DNA of 44,788 bases from Bacteroidota bacterium (GCA_012729475.1 JAAYDB010000093.1:1-44788), one strand, 5' to 3'. Counted from the stretch's first letter, positions 26,210 through 36,188 are shown. Translations and numbers: made by a program. Notes: a model not told the origin generated them from the letters alone.

Positions 26210-27957
26210 GCAGTCTTTCTTCTTTCTCCTATCTGTTGTCTCCACATAGCATAATAGAGACCTTTTCTCTCTATCAGTTCTTCGTGTCTGCCCATTTCAA
26301 CTATGCGACCCTTTTCCAGAACATAGATGCGGTCGGCATGCATAATGGTTGACAGCCTGTGTGCTATCATTAACACAATTTGTTTTTTCCCTGCCGATAT
26401 CTCTCTGAGAGTAGCAGAAATCTCTTCCTCTGCTATGGAATCGAGAGACGATGTGGCTTCGTCAAATATCAGAATATTTGGATTTCGTACCAGTGCCCTG
26501 GCTATTGCCAGCCTTTGTTTTTCACCTCCCGATACTTTTTTCCCTCCTTCCCCAAGAACAGTATCAAGACCATCCGGAGAATTTTCGGCAATTTTTAAAG
26601 CTGAAGCCTTCTTTAAGGCAGTATATATCTCCTCATCATTAGCATCCGCTTTTACAAAAAGCATGTTTTCCCTTATAGTGCCTGAAAATAACTGGGTATC
26701 CTGGGTAACAAAACCTAATTGCCTTCTTAAACGGTTAATACGAATATCTTTTGCAGAAATATCATCATAGAAGATTTCACCCCGGGTAGGTGAATATAAC
26801 CCTACAAGAAGCTTTACCAGAGTCGATTTGCCACAACCGGAAGGTCCTGCAAAAGCAATTGTCTCTCCTGTTTTTACCCTGAAAGAAAGGTCCTCAATAG
26901 CATTATGCCCTGACTTTTCGTAACGAAAACTAACACGTTCAAAACACAAATGTTCTATATTGCCTATTTCAACAGGATCTTCAGGCCTGTATTCAGTTTC
27001 TTTCTTCATCAGATCGTTAAATATCTGAAGTGATGCTTCAGCTTCCCGGTATGACATAATTATTGAACCAAGATTCCTTAATGGAAACATTATTCTCGTC
27101 GTAATGAACTGCATTGATATGAGCTCACCTGTGGTGAGAAGATTTCTGAAAATTAACCATAACAACATGAAAAGAACAGATTCTTTAATCAATAGAAGTA
27201 CACTGCTCTGAAAAAAAGAAAGTTTCCTTATCTTCCTTACCTTATTCATTTCAAGATCAAAAATCTTTCTTGTAAATATCTTCAGCCGCTTTATTTCAGG
27301 CCAGGTAAGTCCCAGACACTTAATTAGTTCTATGTTTCGTAAGGATTCAGTGATAGCACCTCCCATCTTGTTTGTTTCCTGTATTACCGAGCGCTGCACA
27401 GATCTGATTTTTTGACTGAGCATACCTGTCAGACCCCCTAATACAAAAACTCCTGTAAGAAAGACAGGTATGAGAGCCCAGTGCATGGTGACAGCATACC
27501 ATATAAGAAAAGCCATTCCGACAACCGTTGAGAAAAGAGAACTGATAAATGAACTGATAAAACGTTCATTATCATTTCTTACTTTCTGAAGAACAGATAA
27601 TATATGGCCGCTGCTTGTTTCTTCAAATTCATGATAAGGGAGACGAAGAGTGTGCTTAAGACCTTCATCAAAAATGGAAAGACCGAACTTCTGGACAACA
27701 AGCCTGGTCACATAATCGGTAAAAGCCTGTGCCAGCTTCGCCATAAGAGCTATAAAAACTGCCAGAGCAAGAAGCCTTAAAACACCTGTTGTTAGTGCTT
27801 CCTGACTACGCCCGTCAATGTTGACAGTATAATTATCTATTATCTTCCCAAAAATAATTGGATCAATAAGCTCAAGAACCTGAGCTATGGCAGCAAGTAA
27901 CATTGCAAGCAACAACCAGTTACGTAATGGACTCAGATATTTCCAGATGATTTTCAT
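26206..27957 (-). CDS. ABC exporter half-transporter (MsbA/LmrA type)
   Basis: A 583-residue type-I ABC exporter with an N-terminal six-helix membrane domain (about 12-305) and a C-terminal ATPase. The ATPase has Walker A GPSGCGKST (371-379), Q-loop in 'LGFVTQDTQLF', signature VSGGE (475-479), Walker B ILIFDEATSS (495-504) and H-loop 'MIAHRLSTI'. Such half-transporters dimerise in the inner membrane and flip lipids or export drugs or peptides. No peptidase domain or substrate partner is visible, so the substrate is open. Its start codon is 3 bp from a perfect 9-bp inverted repeat (27961-27991) that could affect its expression. Confidence 0.93.
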   Translation of the reverse strand: MKIIWKYLSPLRNWLLLAMLLAAIAQVLELIDPIIFGKIIDNYTVNIDGRSQEALTTGVLRLLALAVFIALMAKLAQAFTDYVTRLVVQKFGLSIFDEGLKHTLRLPYHEFEETSSGHILSVLQKVRNDNERFISSFISSLFSTVVGMAFLIWYAVTMHWALIPVFLTGVFVLGGLTGMLSQKIRSVQRSVIQETNKMGGAITESLRNIELIKCLGLTWPEIKRLKIFTRKIFDLEMNKVRKIRKLSFFQSSVLLLIKESVLFMLLWLIFRNLLTTGELISMQFITTRIMFPLRNLGSIIMSYREAEASLQIFNDLMKKETEYRPEDPVEIGNIEHLCFERVSFRYEKSGHNAIEDLSFRVKTGETIAFAGPSGCGKSTLVKLLVGLYSPTRGEIFYDDISAKDIRINRLRRQLGFVTQDTQLFSGTIRENMLFVKADANDEEIYTALKKASALKIAENSPDGLDTVLGEGGKKVSGGEKQRLAIARALVRNPNILIFDEATSSLDSIAEEEISATLREISAGKKQIVLMIAHRLSTIMHADRIYVLEKGRIVEMGRHEELIERKGLYYAMWRQQIGERRKTA

Positions 27958-27960
27958 TTG

Positions 27961-27991
27961 ATTACAGATTATTATTTCGATGATCTGTAAT
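27961..27991. repeat. 9-bp inverted repeat between divergent genes
   Basis: ATTACAGAT (27961-27969) and ATCTGTAAT (27983-27991) are perfect inverted arms with a 13-bp spacer. It lies immediately upstream of the ABC exporter start and about 30 bp before the 77-residue gene. It fits a dimeric repressor operator or a hairpin in the exporter mRNA leader. Confidence 0.5.
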
Positions 27992-28022
27992 GTAATTATT
28001 TTAAGTAAATAAATACAATTTT

Positions 28023-28256
28023 ATGATCATATGTACGTTTGAAAAAATAAACAAAACAATGAAGCCTATGGGATTAACCTCTACACCTTTTCTTTCATAT
28101 CGTGATATTGATACCACAGGAACTGATCTCTATGACGATGCCTGGGGTTTTTATCCTCAGTTCAGCGATGTGATAGAAACACTTAAAATTCTTAAACCTG
28201 CACCGGATAAAGTGGTAATCCGAAGATTGTTTAATAAGCTAAGGCAGGTGAAATAA
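28023..28256 (+). CDS. Hypothetical small protein (77 aa)
   Basis: A 77-residue soluble protein with no signal peptide, rich in aromatic and acidic residues ('DLYDDAWGFYPQFSDVIETL') and with a basic C-terminus ('VVIRRLFNKLRQVK'). The internal Met13 (28059) is a possible alternative start that leaves the more protein-like part intact. I recognise no family. A strong terminator begins directly at its stop codon, which argues that it is a real transcribed unit. It is divergent from the ABC exporter. Confidence 0.6.
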   Translation: MIICTFEKINKTMKPMGLTSTPFLSYRDIDTTGTDLYDDAWGFYPQFSDVIETLKILKPAPDKVVIRRLFNKLRQVK

Positions 28257-28294
28257 AAAAAGAGGGTGTCTCTTATGAGACATCCTCTTTTTTT
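28255..28294. terminator. Strong bidirectional terminator
   Basis: An 18-bp stem (seven A, then GAGGGTGTCTC, pairing with GAGACATCCTC and seven T, one G-T pair) with a 4-base loop. It begins in the stop codon of the 77-residue gene and overlaps the rsmE stop codon, so it can end transcription from both convergent genes. Confidence 0.9.
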
Positions 28295-29024
28295 AATGTT
28301 TTTGTTCAGGGATGCTTTCCTCCTGATTTAAAAAATATATGGAATGGCAGGCAGCAACACCTGCCGTTTCACTTCTTAACCGGCTCTTACCAAGATGAAC
28401 AGACTTATACCCATTCCGGAGGGCGAGAGATATCTCATCATTGGTAAAATCACCCTCAGGCCCTATAAGTATAACAGTATCTTCACCCTTTTTATATGTG
28501 TCTTTGATACTTTTTCGGTCAATATCATTGCTGCAATGAGCAATCATAAGTGATTCGCTGTTCACATAATTAATAAATTCCTCAAAATTCACGGGCTCCT
28601 GTAATAAGGTCAGTCTGGTTTTTAATGATTGCTTCATTGCCGAGATGATCAATCCCTTTATCCTTTCACTTTTTATTCCGGGTTTCTCTGTACGCGAGCA
28701 AATAACAGGAGTTATCTCATCAACTCCAATCTCGACGCTTTTTTCAATAAACCATTCAAACCTTTCCATATTCTTCAATGGAGAAATCGCAATGTGAAGA
28801 GAATAATCCCTTTTCTCAAAATCATTTGTTACAGAAGTAATTTCTATGATACACCTCCGGGAATCAGGTTCTTGAATCACGCCTTCAAATAAAGAGCCTC
28901 TCCCATCAATAAGGTTTACAATAGTCCCCTTTTTCATCCTTAATACCTTTACACAGTGCCTGGACTCTTTTTCATCAAGAGAATAGTATTTATCAGTAAT
29001 ATCAGGAGCAAAAAAAATGTGCAT
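28293..29024 (-). CDS. rsmE: 16S rRNA (uracil1498-N3)-methyltransferase
   Basis: A 243-residue SPOUT-class methyltransferase that methylates U1498 of 16S rRNA with SAM. The N-terminal PUA-like part includes 'RHCVKVLRMKKG'. The C-terminal knotted SAM site is shown by 'VILIGPEGDFTNDEISLA' and 'LGKSRLRSETAGVAA', both diagnostic of RsmE. Length is normal. It is the last gene of a minus-strand run that begins with tmk, 27 bp downstream of the 1503-residue protein, and its stop codon lies in a strong terminator. Confidence 0.96.
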   Translation of the reverse strand: MHIFFAPDITDKYYSLDEKESRHCVKVLRMKKGTIVNLIDGRGSLFEGVIQEPDSRRCIIEITSVTNDFEKRDYSLHIAISPLKNMERFEWFIEKSVEIGVDEITPVICSRTEKPGIKSERIKGLIISAMKQSLKTRLTLLQEPVNFEEFINYVNSESLMIAHCSNDIDRKSIKDTYKKGEDTVILIGPEGDFTNDEISLALRNGYKSVHLGKSRLRSETAGVAACHSIYFLNQEESIPEQKH

Positions 29025-29051
29025 CGATAAGAAGAAAGATTAAGATAAATA

Positions 29052-32000
29052 TTATTGAACCAGTCTGTCGAGATTTAAAACTTCATCCTCCGGCAGATCG
29101 TTATTTGTCATTCTCATTATGAATCTGTTTATTCTGTCTTCAGCAGAGAGCATATAGGAATAAGGTTTGCGTGAAGATGAATCGGGATGTTTCCTGGCCC
29201 TGGACCGGATGCTTCCAAGCAGTATGTTGTAATTGCTGTTGCCTGAATAGCTCATCATATTACCCCTTACATAGGAGAAATAGTAAAATGTTGATTCACT
29301 TGCCTGAAGATATATATCAAACATGTCGCCTGATCTGCGGCGCTGAATCTCAACCATTCCGTCAACGTACACATTCAATGGCTGTTCTCCAATATAGCCT
29401 ATTCCAATTTTTCCTTTTGATCTGAACGAGGACGTGGCTTCATTCCAATAAAGGGTCACATCATTGAGGAGAATTTCAAAATTAAACTCCTTTGGAAGAT
29501 CGCCGGAACCTCCAAAAAGATCGAGCTGTTCTTTTACTTTCATGGCAGCTTCAATACCTATGAGATCTTCCATCCCGTTTTTATAGGTCTGATTGTTGAG
29601 ATTAACTGTTTTTAGTGATGGCATAAGCCTTATCTCATCACTCATTATTTTAAGGGCATCAGATGAAAAATGGAAATCGAATCCAAGCATGGTTTTTATT
29701 TCAATTTTACCGGAGTCCATCTTATGGGAAAAGCTACCACCCCCCGTCAGATTCACAAAATCAAAAGAAGTCCCCAGATTTATCCTGCCTTCACCTGATA
29801 ATGTACAATTAATATTGTCATATGCTATCATGTTACCTGAAAGACCTGGGTCTGCAATTTTTTCCAGGGATGCAATAAGATACCTGTTTTTTACTTTATC
29901 ATAGTAAAGATACCCCTGTGAGTTAACCAGTGCGACATCGGACCATGATTTTTGTGGAGAGAGGAAGGCTGGATAAATATGCACTGAATCGATATTTATA
30001 AATGATCCTGTGAAAAGAAGATTATCATTTATATCGCGTGGTTTTTCACTAACGGGTATCATAACTCTTTCAGGATCAATTTCTGCCTTAAACTGAACAG
30101 GATAAGTCCGGAATGTATTACAGTTGTTTACTATTCCCGCAGCGCCGGAAAAAAGCAGACTGTCTTTATCAGCATAGAGATTGACATCCCCGGAAAATGA
30201 AAATGCCGGACTAAGTCTGAATCCCTGGTTTTCAGGGATGAATCCCCGTGCACTGGTAGCCATTGATTCCACAGTTATATCAGAGATATTAATACCCTGT
30301 ATCTCTTTATTTTCGTCGATATAATCGTAAATGCCACTGCCGCTGTATTTTTTTGTTGATTCGATATCTACTTTTGCAGAGTGTAATATATGTTTTTTGT
30401 TAACAGCGATCAGGGCATTCTGTAACTGGTCTATACGGCCCCTGCGATTAATCATCATTTTCCCTTTATCCGGCTGAATGAGGGCATCAGCTATATGTAT
30501 ATAGTTAATATTCTCAGCTTCAATATATTCCTGGTCAACATGGTAGCTTGCCCTGGACGATGAGAAGGAAATGGTGTCGTCAATAACGTTGGTTGCGTAG
30601 AAAGTTGGTTTCTCCAGCTGTGCAGGGTCTTGTGCGAGCAATTCTTCACGAGTGAGAAGTTCTGATCCCGATTTCCCTGCCTGTTCCATTGAAAGAATTC
30701 TTGTTCCCTGATTATATGTAAAATCGGTCATTGTGCATATATATTGAATCTCAGGGAATTTAACCATTGATGTGTCGGTGTTAAGATGAAACCTTGTTTC
30801 CATCAGATCGAAGTTTATTTCCATCTGGGTATCTTCTGCTATAAAGGCATAACCACTGGTGGAGGGAGATTTGAAATTATAATCACAGGAGTCGGCTGTA
30901 ATCGAATTAGAGCTGAAACTGTATGTGTTTGATGTCACTCGTGAGTCGGTAGTGTTAATTATACCTCCTCCCTTAACACCGGAAGGGGTAATAACAAGGT
31001 TCCCGTCCAAAGTTGTGCCATTATCGAACATATTGAAAGAATTGTCCATACTGTTTACAGCATACAGTTCATCATCGGGAATCAACCATCTTATAGCAAC
31101 TTCCCTGCTTGAAAGGATGGGATACAATCCGGTAGTATCCCTGTCCATGTTGAATTGTGATGCCTGAGTTATAAGAGAGTCAGGATAGATCTTCATGTTC
31201 TCGGCAACTATAGTGGAAGTCAGATGCTTCAACGTACCTGTAGCCAGAAGTCCCTGATTGCTCATACTGAAAGTATTGTATAACTTTCCCTTATCTCCGT
31301 AGATATCAATGCCTTCTTCCGGGATGATTACATTAATGCCAAGAGAATTGTTTTGCTGGATAGTCATATATTGGCGGGTCGGTTTAAAAATATTCCCGGC
31401 AAAAAACTCTCCTGACAGCTCAACGTCATCAATTGTGAAGTGATCAATATTTTCGTATGTAAAAGGATCAATGATGAAATAGAAATCTTCTTTTGGATAT
31501 ATGTTTTCAAGTCCCGGAATATCGTCAAAGAAGATATATGAACTTTCCAGAGCATTGATTATTGGGTATTGTTTAAGACTTCTGAGACCTGATTTATTGT
31601 TCGGATCATCAATATAAAGTTCAGCAGATGCAAGTTGGATTATATTTCCGATATTCCTTATTAGAGGGTTGCCATAAATGTCTTTATTTTCTGTTTCCAC
31701 AGCAAGACGTATTGAATCAATTTCTGCCAGGTTTATTTTAAAGGTATCGTAATTAAATGCAAAATCATGTCCGAAGAAAGTCATAAGTCCGGCTTCAATC
31801 ACTCCATCAAAACGTATACTTCTGTTATTGCCAATAACTAACTGACGATCATAGGGGTAAAAAGCTACTCTCTGTGAATCGGACAGATAAACACGTGAGA
31901 CTCCGTTAATTTTAAGATCAAAGCTCTTAAGATCCAGTATGGCATTGTCAAGCGGAGCTTTTGTCTCACTGTAAATTCTGATTACATCGTAGTCCTGTTT

Positions 32001-33563
32001 TTTACTGAAGGAGTTTAGATAGTCGTCAACTTTTGGTTTGAGTGTAATTTCATTGAATTTACGGTCATAGAAAACAAAACCTTTATTAGCCATATCGATA
32101 CACAAACCTGTAACAGCGTCAACAGGTTTGTTCAGCCATCTTGCAAATTCTTCAACAGGGAATGTAGTTGAATAATAATATTCGGCGAAATTTTTGAACC
32201 TGACCAATGGATGATAATCATCAATACCTGCCAGTTTCATGAAATAATCTGCATTAAAGAATGACACAGATTCAAATTCAGCTTGTCCCAAAGCAGCTCC
32301 TTTTGCTCTGGAAAGAAGTACTTTGGACTCTTTCATATTCCATGATAGGAGTTCGAAATACATGTCGAGCCTGTGAAATGAATCAAAATACGGGCTTTTT
32401 GAAACAGGATTATTTGCCCTGAAAAGGTTTACCTGTTGTTCTGAAGCGTTGAAAGAAAAACCCAGGTTTGAGTGAAAGATCGAATCTTTATCAAGATAGA
32501 GTGACATTGATACTTCTCCACTGGCCAGTCCGTCTCTTGTAAAAAGAAATTCTCCGGATCTTATTCTGAGATAGAGAGTGTCATTTCTGTGAAATGTCAG
32601 TTCAGCTGATAAGTTTTCTCCACCACTGCCTTTGACCGTTGAGCCTTCAAAAGCCAATCCTCCTGTGTAATTTATCCCTTCGTAGATATTTTCCAGTCTG
32701 AAACTTTTCGTGTAGGTTTCAAAGCGGGGATAATTAGCTCTGGCAGGATTGGTGATTGGTACCGTTTGCTCAGAAAGAAAACCTTCAATAGGCGTTTCAA
32801 AATATGTTTTGTGAGTTAACAATACCGAATCGGCTGTGAAACTGTTTTTTGCAGTGTTAATGAAGAAATTTCCAAGATCAGCATATACTTCATCAGCTGA
32901 ATAGCCGGCCTTTTCCCAGGTGACTCTCCCGCTGGTTCCATGAAATTGCTGGAACTCAGGATAATAAGTTCCTGATACATTGTATATCTCGCTACTGTCT
33001 TTCTGTGAATAACAGGTAAGGGTGGCATTGTTAATTATTGCTTTAAATACTGTGTCATGAAGGAAACTGAGTTTGCTGTTTTTTACTTTCCATTGCATTC
33101 CGGATATATCAGAAATAATATTGTCAGTGATCATTAAACCGGTATTTTTTATATACCTGTCTATATTCTCAGAAGGATATCTGGGGTCAAATACTATTTC
33201 ACTTAAACCCGTAAGCCAATTGCTTAAGAACTTCGGATCAGTTTTCCATTCGATGAATTTATTCAGAGTTATCACGAAATTGTTAAAATGGGGAACAGGT
33301 CTCATAAAACGGCCATAAAGCTGACTTATAATGTCAATTATCTTTACTTTGTTTTCTTTATTGTAAACAGTGCTGTCCCATTTGACCAGAAAAGCTTCAA
33401 GACTTGCCTTTTGTTCATCATTGAGGTTTGGCCCCATAAAGCTGGTGAGTTCCGTCCGGAACTCAGAGAAATCACCTGAAAAAGGTGATTTGACCTGAGC
33501 CAGCAAATCGCTCCCTGAAAAAACCAGGAAAACCAGAAAGAGCAAGGTGTATTTCTTAAGCAT
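29052..33563 (-). CDS. Very large secreted protein of unknown function (1503 aa)
   Basis: A 1503-residue exported protein with a signal peptide at about 1-23 (MLKKYTLLFLVFLVFSGSDL, then LAQ). The rest is almost entirely short alternating beta strands with polar turns, with recurring units such as 'GRVTWEKAGYSADEVYADL', 'SFSSNSITADSCDYNFKSP' and 'IEAENINYIHIADALIQPDKG'. These resemble the repeated jellyroll units of OstA/LptA-LptD-type proteins or AsmA-like bridges, but no motif proves it. No T9SS C-terminal domain, protease or sugar-binding motif is seen. It lies in a conserved-looking run with tpiA, tmk and rsmE, which suggests a core envelope role rather than accessory cargo. Confidence 0.8.
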   Translation of the reverse strand: MLKKYTLLFLVFLVFSGSDLLAQVKSPFSGDFSEFRTELTSFMGPNLNDEQKASLEAFLVKWDSTVYNKENKVKIIDIISQLYGRFMRPVPHFNNFVITLNKFIEWKTDPKFLSNWLTGLSEIVFDPRYPSENIDRYIKNTGLMITDNIISDISGMQWKVKNSKLSFLHDTVFKAIINNATLTCYSQKDSSEIYNVSGTYYPEFQQFHGTSGRVTWEKAGYSADEVYADLGNFFINTAKNSFTADSVLLTHKTYFETPIEGFLSEQTVPITNPARANYPRFETYTKSFRLENIYEGINYTGGLAFEGSTVKGSGGENLSAELTFHRNDTLYLRIRSGEFLFTRDGLASGEVSMSLYLDKDSIFHSNLGFSFNASEQQVNLFRANNPVSKSPYFDSFHRLDMYFELLSWNMKESKVLLSRAKGAALGQAEFESVSFFNADYFMKLAGIDDYHPLVRFKNFAEYYYSTTFPVEEFARWLNKPVDAVTGLCIDMANKGFVFYDRKFNEITLKPKVDDYLNSFSKKQDYDVIRIYSETKAPLDNAILDLKSFDLKINGVSRVYLSDSQRVAFYPYDRQLVIGNNRSIRFDGVIEAGLMTFFGHDFAFNYDTFKINLAEIDSIRLAVETENKDIYGNPLIRNIGNIIQLASAELYIDDPNNKSGLRSLKQYPIINALESSYIFFDDIPGLENIYPKEDFYFIIDPFTYENIDHFTIDDVELSGEFFAGNIFKPTRQYMTIQQNNSLGINVIIPEEGIDIYGDKGKLYNTFSMSNQGLLATGTLKHLTSTIVAENMKIYPDSLITQASQFNMDRDTTGLYPILSSREVAIRWLIPDDELYAVNSMDNSFNMFDNGTTLDGNLVITPSGVKGGGIINTTDSRVTSNTYSFSSNSITADSCDYNFKSPSTSGYAFIAEDTQMEINFDLMETRFHLNTDTSMVKFPEIQYICTMTDFTYNQGTRILSMEQAGKSGSELLTREELLAQDPAQLEKPTFYATNVIDDTISFSSSRASYHVDQEYIEAENINYIHIADALIQPDKGKMMINRRGRIDQLQNALIAVNKKHILHSAKVDIESTKKYSGSGIYDYIDENKEIQGINISDITVESMATSARGFIPENQGFRLSPAFSFSGDVNLYADKDSLLFSGAAGIVNNCNTFRTYPVQFKAEIDPERVMIPVSEKPRDINDNLLFTGSFINIDSVHIYPAFLSPQKSWSDVALVNSQGYLYYDKVKNRYLIASLEKIADPGLSGNMIAYDNINCTLSGEGRINLGTSFDFVNLTGGGSFSHKMDSGKIEIKTMLGFDFHFSSDALKIMSDEIRLMPSLKTVNLNNQTYKNGMEDLIGIEAAMKVKEQLDLFGGSGDLPKEFNFEILLNDVTLYWNEATSSFRSKGKIGIGYIGEQPLNVYVDGMVEIQRRRSGDMFDIYLQASESTFYYFSYVRGNMMSYSGNSNYNILLGSIRSRARKHPDSSSRKPYSYMLSAEDRINRFIMRMTNNDLPEDEVLNLDRLVQ

Positions 33564-33605
33564 ATTTTAGTTTTTTTCCACCCTTTTAATTACCCTGACA
33601 GTTTC

Positions 33606-34364
33606 TTATCCTGCTTCAACAATAGCTACGAAATCATCTTTTTTCAATGAAGCACCTCCTATAAGACCACCGTCAACATCAGGATTGGAGAATATCTCAG
33701 CTGCATTTGAAGGTTTGCAGCTGCCCCCATATAAAATCGTCATATTATCCGATACAGAATTACCGTATTTATCTCTGACAAGACTCCTGATGTGTTTATG
33801 CATCTCCTGAGCCTGTTCAGGAGTAGCCGTTAGTCCTGTACCTATTGCCCATACCGGTTCATAGGCAATAATAATTTTCTCCATTTTCTCAGCATCCAGA
33901 TTGAAGAGTCCTTCCTCCAGCTGACATTTTACTATATTGAAATGTACTCCCGCTTCTCTTTCATCCTTAACTTCACCACAGCAGAAAATTACATTTAAGC
34001 CTGTGTCCAGAGCTATTCCGGTTTTCTTGCTCAGCATATCATTATCTTCATGGTAATAACTACGTCGTTCAGAATGACCGATAATGACATATTCAGCACC
34101 AGTGCTTTTTATCATTGATGCAGACACTTCTCCTGTAAAAGCACCGGAAACCTCTGAAGCACAGTTTTGTGCTCCCAGTTTAATGCTGCCTCCTTTTATA
34201 ATATCAGAAACTCCCGTAAGATGGATGAAAGGAGTACATATTATAACCTCTGTTTTTCCCGATGGGGTATTCCTGAAATACTGATCCAATGATCTGGCTA
34301 AAGAAAGCCCCTCTTCAAGATCCATGTTCATTTTCCAGTTACCGGCCACAATAGTCTTTCTCAT
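33606..34364 (-). CDS. tpiA: Triosephosphate isomerase
   Basis: A 252-residue TIM-barrel enzyme interconverting dihydroxyacetone phosphate and glyceraldehyde 3-phosphate in glycolysis. All catalytic residues are visible: Lys11 in 'GNWKMN', His97 in 'IIGHSERR' and Glu169 in '[11 protein letters not shown]', which is followed by the phosphate-gripping loop. The C-terminal '[13 protein letters not shown]' and 'GGLIGGASL' complete the phosphate site. Length is normal. It lies 29 bp after the BT_3928-like gene and 42 bp before the large secreted protein on the same strand. Confidence 0.98.
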   Translation of the reverse strand: MRKTIVAGNWKMNMDLEEGLSLARSLDQYFRNTPSGKTEVIICTPFIHLTGVSDIIKGGSIKLGAQNCASEVSGAFTGEVSASMIKSTGAEYVIIGHSERRSYYHEDNDMLSKKTGIALDTGLNVIFCCGEVKDEREAGVHFNIVKCQLEEGLFNLDAEKMEKIIIAYEPVWAIGTGLTATPEQAQEMHKHIRSLVRDKYGNSVSDNMTILYGGSCKPSNAAEIFSNPDVDGGLIGGASLKKDDFVAIVEAG

Positions 34365-34393
34365 AAGTCTTTTCTTTAAAATTAGTTATTTTA

Positions 34394-35500
34394 TTATCTT
34401 TTTATAATTTGTCCAATTCTTTCGGGTGAAGGTATATTAGCCCATGACCACTTATCAATAATTGTACCTTCTTTTAAGAGCATATAGCCCGGATTAGATC
34501 TTATCATCGTTTTTAGTGTTGTTTCATCAGCCTGACAGTAGATCATTTCCTTATTGTATTTATTGATTTCTTCTGTAACTGAAGCAGTAACAACATAGAA
34601 ATCAATACCTTCCTTTTTACAGTAATTACCCAGTTCAAATCCCTTGATGAGATTATCACTTTCAGCTTCCTGAAGTTTAGTTGAAATCATGAGTATTAAA
34701 GGTTTTTTTGAACTGAGAATATGTTCGGTAATATTTTCATTTTTTATGGTGCTTATAACGAAATCGTGAATAGGAGGCTGGTATCCCTTCGACACGAGAA
34801 TGGATTTCTGATCAATAAATTTCCATGTTGTATCGTCGGAAGGATAATTATCGAGGGTGAATTCCTGTCTTTTCCCGTTTTTTTCGTATATGAATGTTGT
34901 TTCGTATCTGTCAAAGGAACTTCCTTCCGGAACTACCATTTTATCAGGTATATAAGTGCCTTTTTTATAGGGCAGGAAGTCTATGGCAGGAAGATGCCTG
35001 AGATTATAAAGAATAAATACTATGATCAGGATTGTACTCAATAGTATTATAATCATTTCTTTTCTGAAACCGTTGAAAGATATATGTTCGTGGCGTTTGA
35101 TGAAGAGAAACAGGACCGGAATCAGAAGGATGATATTTTTAGCGAAGGTTTGCCAGTTGGTAAGGTGTATGGCATCTCCGAAACATCCACAATCAGAGAC
35201 CGGATTTGTAAGTGCAAGGAAAAGAGTAAGTGGTGTGAATAATATCATCATAATTGCGACGAGCCAGATGCCGGTTCTCTGGCGTACATTGAACAATACT
35301 GATATTCCTGCAGTAAACTCCAAAGTGCATAAGGCCACAGTGAAGAACAGACTATATTCTTTCAGAAATTCCAGATTAAAGGCAGTGAAATAATCCTGAA
35401 ATTTGTAGGTTGTCCCAAGAGGATCTACCGCTTTTACTGTACCCGAGAAGATAAATACAACACCTGTTATTATTCTGCTTATGTATTTCAGCATAGTCAT
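34394..35500 (-). CDS. BT_3928-type DoxX/MauE-family membrane protein with thioredoxin-like C-terminus
   Basis: A 368-residue protein. Residues 1-165 hold four or five membrane segments of the DoxX/MauE redox-associated family, including 'VSDCGCFGDA' with Cys104 and Cys106, the family's likely redox pair. Residues about 170-368 face the periplasm. The last 110 residues ('KKPLILMISTKLQEAESDNL' to the end) look like a thioredoxin fold without a CxxC motif, so that part is probably structural. The start is one base after the tmk stop codon, showing tight coupling. The family is conserved beside tpiA in Bacteroidales. Its role in envelope redox or folate-related enzymes is unproven. Confidence 0.86.
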   Translation of the reverse strand: MTMLKYISRIITGVVFIFSGTVKAVDPLGTTYKFQDYFTAFNLEFLKEYSLFFTVALCTLEFTAGISVLFNVRQRTGIWLVAIMMILFTPLTLFLALTNPVSDCGCFGDAIHLTNWQTFAKNIILLIPVLFLFIKRHEHISFNGFRKEMIIILLSTILIIVFILYNLRHLPAIDFLPYKKGTYIPDKMVVPEGSSFDRYETTFIYEKNGKRQEFTLDNYPSDDTTWKFIDQKSILVSKGYQPPIHDFVISTIKNENITEHILSSKKPLILMISTKLQEAESDNLIKGFELGNYCKKEGIDFYVVTASVTEEINKYNKEMIYCQADETTLKTMIRSNPGYMLLKEGTIIDKWSWANIPSPERIGQIIKR

Positions 35501-35501
35501 T

Positions 35502-36188
35502 TCAGAGCAGCCCTCTTTCTGTTATTAATTCAGTAATCATTGAAGATATTTTTTCCGGACTTAGCATTTTCCCTTTCCCGTTTTTGCAATCAATAACACA
35601 GAGTTGTTTATCCGTTTTTGAAACTTTCACATACATATCCCTGACTTTTTTCTGGAAAGCTAAAGAGTCCTCGTGAATATCTTTTGTGCCGTTAAGGTAA
35701 TTACGGTCTTCTCCTGACCGTGAAGAAGAGAGTTTATCTTCAGTGAAGGAAAAAGGAACGTCCAGAAAAACACTAAGGTCAGGGCGTGGTATGGCAAAAT
35801 GACGGAACTCAAGATCGTTTATCCATTTATACAAATCTTCTTGATCTTTTTCTTTGTCAAGTTTTGCACACTGATAGGCAATATTGGAGTAAGTGTATCT
35901 GTCAAGGAGAACCATCTTGCCTTTTTTAAGCCATTTTTTTATTGTTTCTGAAGCATCTTTCCTGTCGCCGGCATAAAGCATGGCAACCAGCCATGGGTCT
36001 ACCTGATCAAGAGCTCCAAATTCTCCTCTGAGAAAACGGGCTATCAGTTCTCCAAAAAACGGAGCATTCGTACGGGGAAAATGAAGATATTCACAATCGT
36101 ATCCCTTTTCCGACAAATAATGCCTTAATAATGCTATCTGAGTTGATTTTCCTGATCCGTCTATGCCTTCAATGACAATTAGCTTCAT
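35502..36188 (-). CDS. tmk: Thymidylate kinase
   Basis: A 228-residue dTMP kinase producing dTDP for DNA synthesis. The P-loop 'IEGIDGSGKSTQIALL' (5-20), the DR(Y/F) motif in 'LLDRYTYSNIAYQCAK' and the 'LDVPF' strand are visible. The length is a little above the usual 205-215 residues, with the extra in a lid region around 'SSRSGEDRNYLNGTKD'. It is the first gene of the minus-strand run, with a TACATTTG -7 box about 20 bp upstream. Confidence 0.95.
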   Translation of the reverse strand: MKLIVIEGIDGSGKSTQIALLRHYLSEKGYDCEYLHFPRTNAPFFGELIARFLRGEFGALDQVDPWLVAMLYAGDRKDASETIKKWLKKGKMVLLDRYTYSNIAYQCAKLDKEKDQEDLYKWINDLEFRHFAIPRPDLSVFLDVPFSFTEDKLSSSRSGEDRNYLNGTKDIHEDSLAFQKKVRDMYVKVSKTDKQLCVIDCKNGKGKMLSPEKISSMITELITERGLL

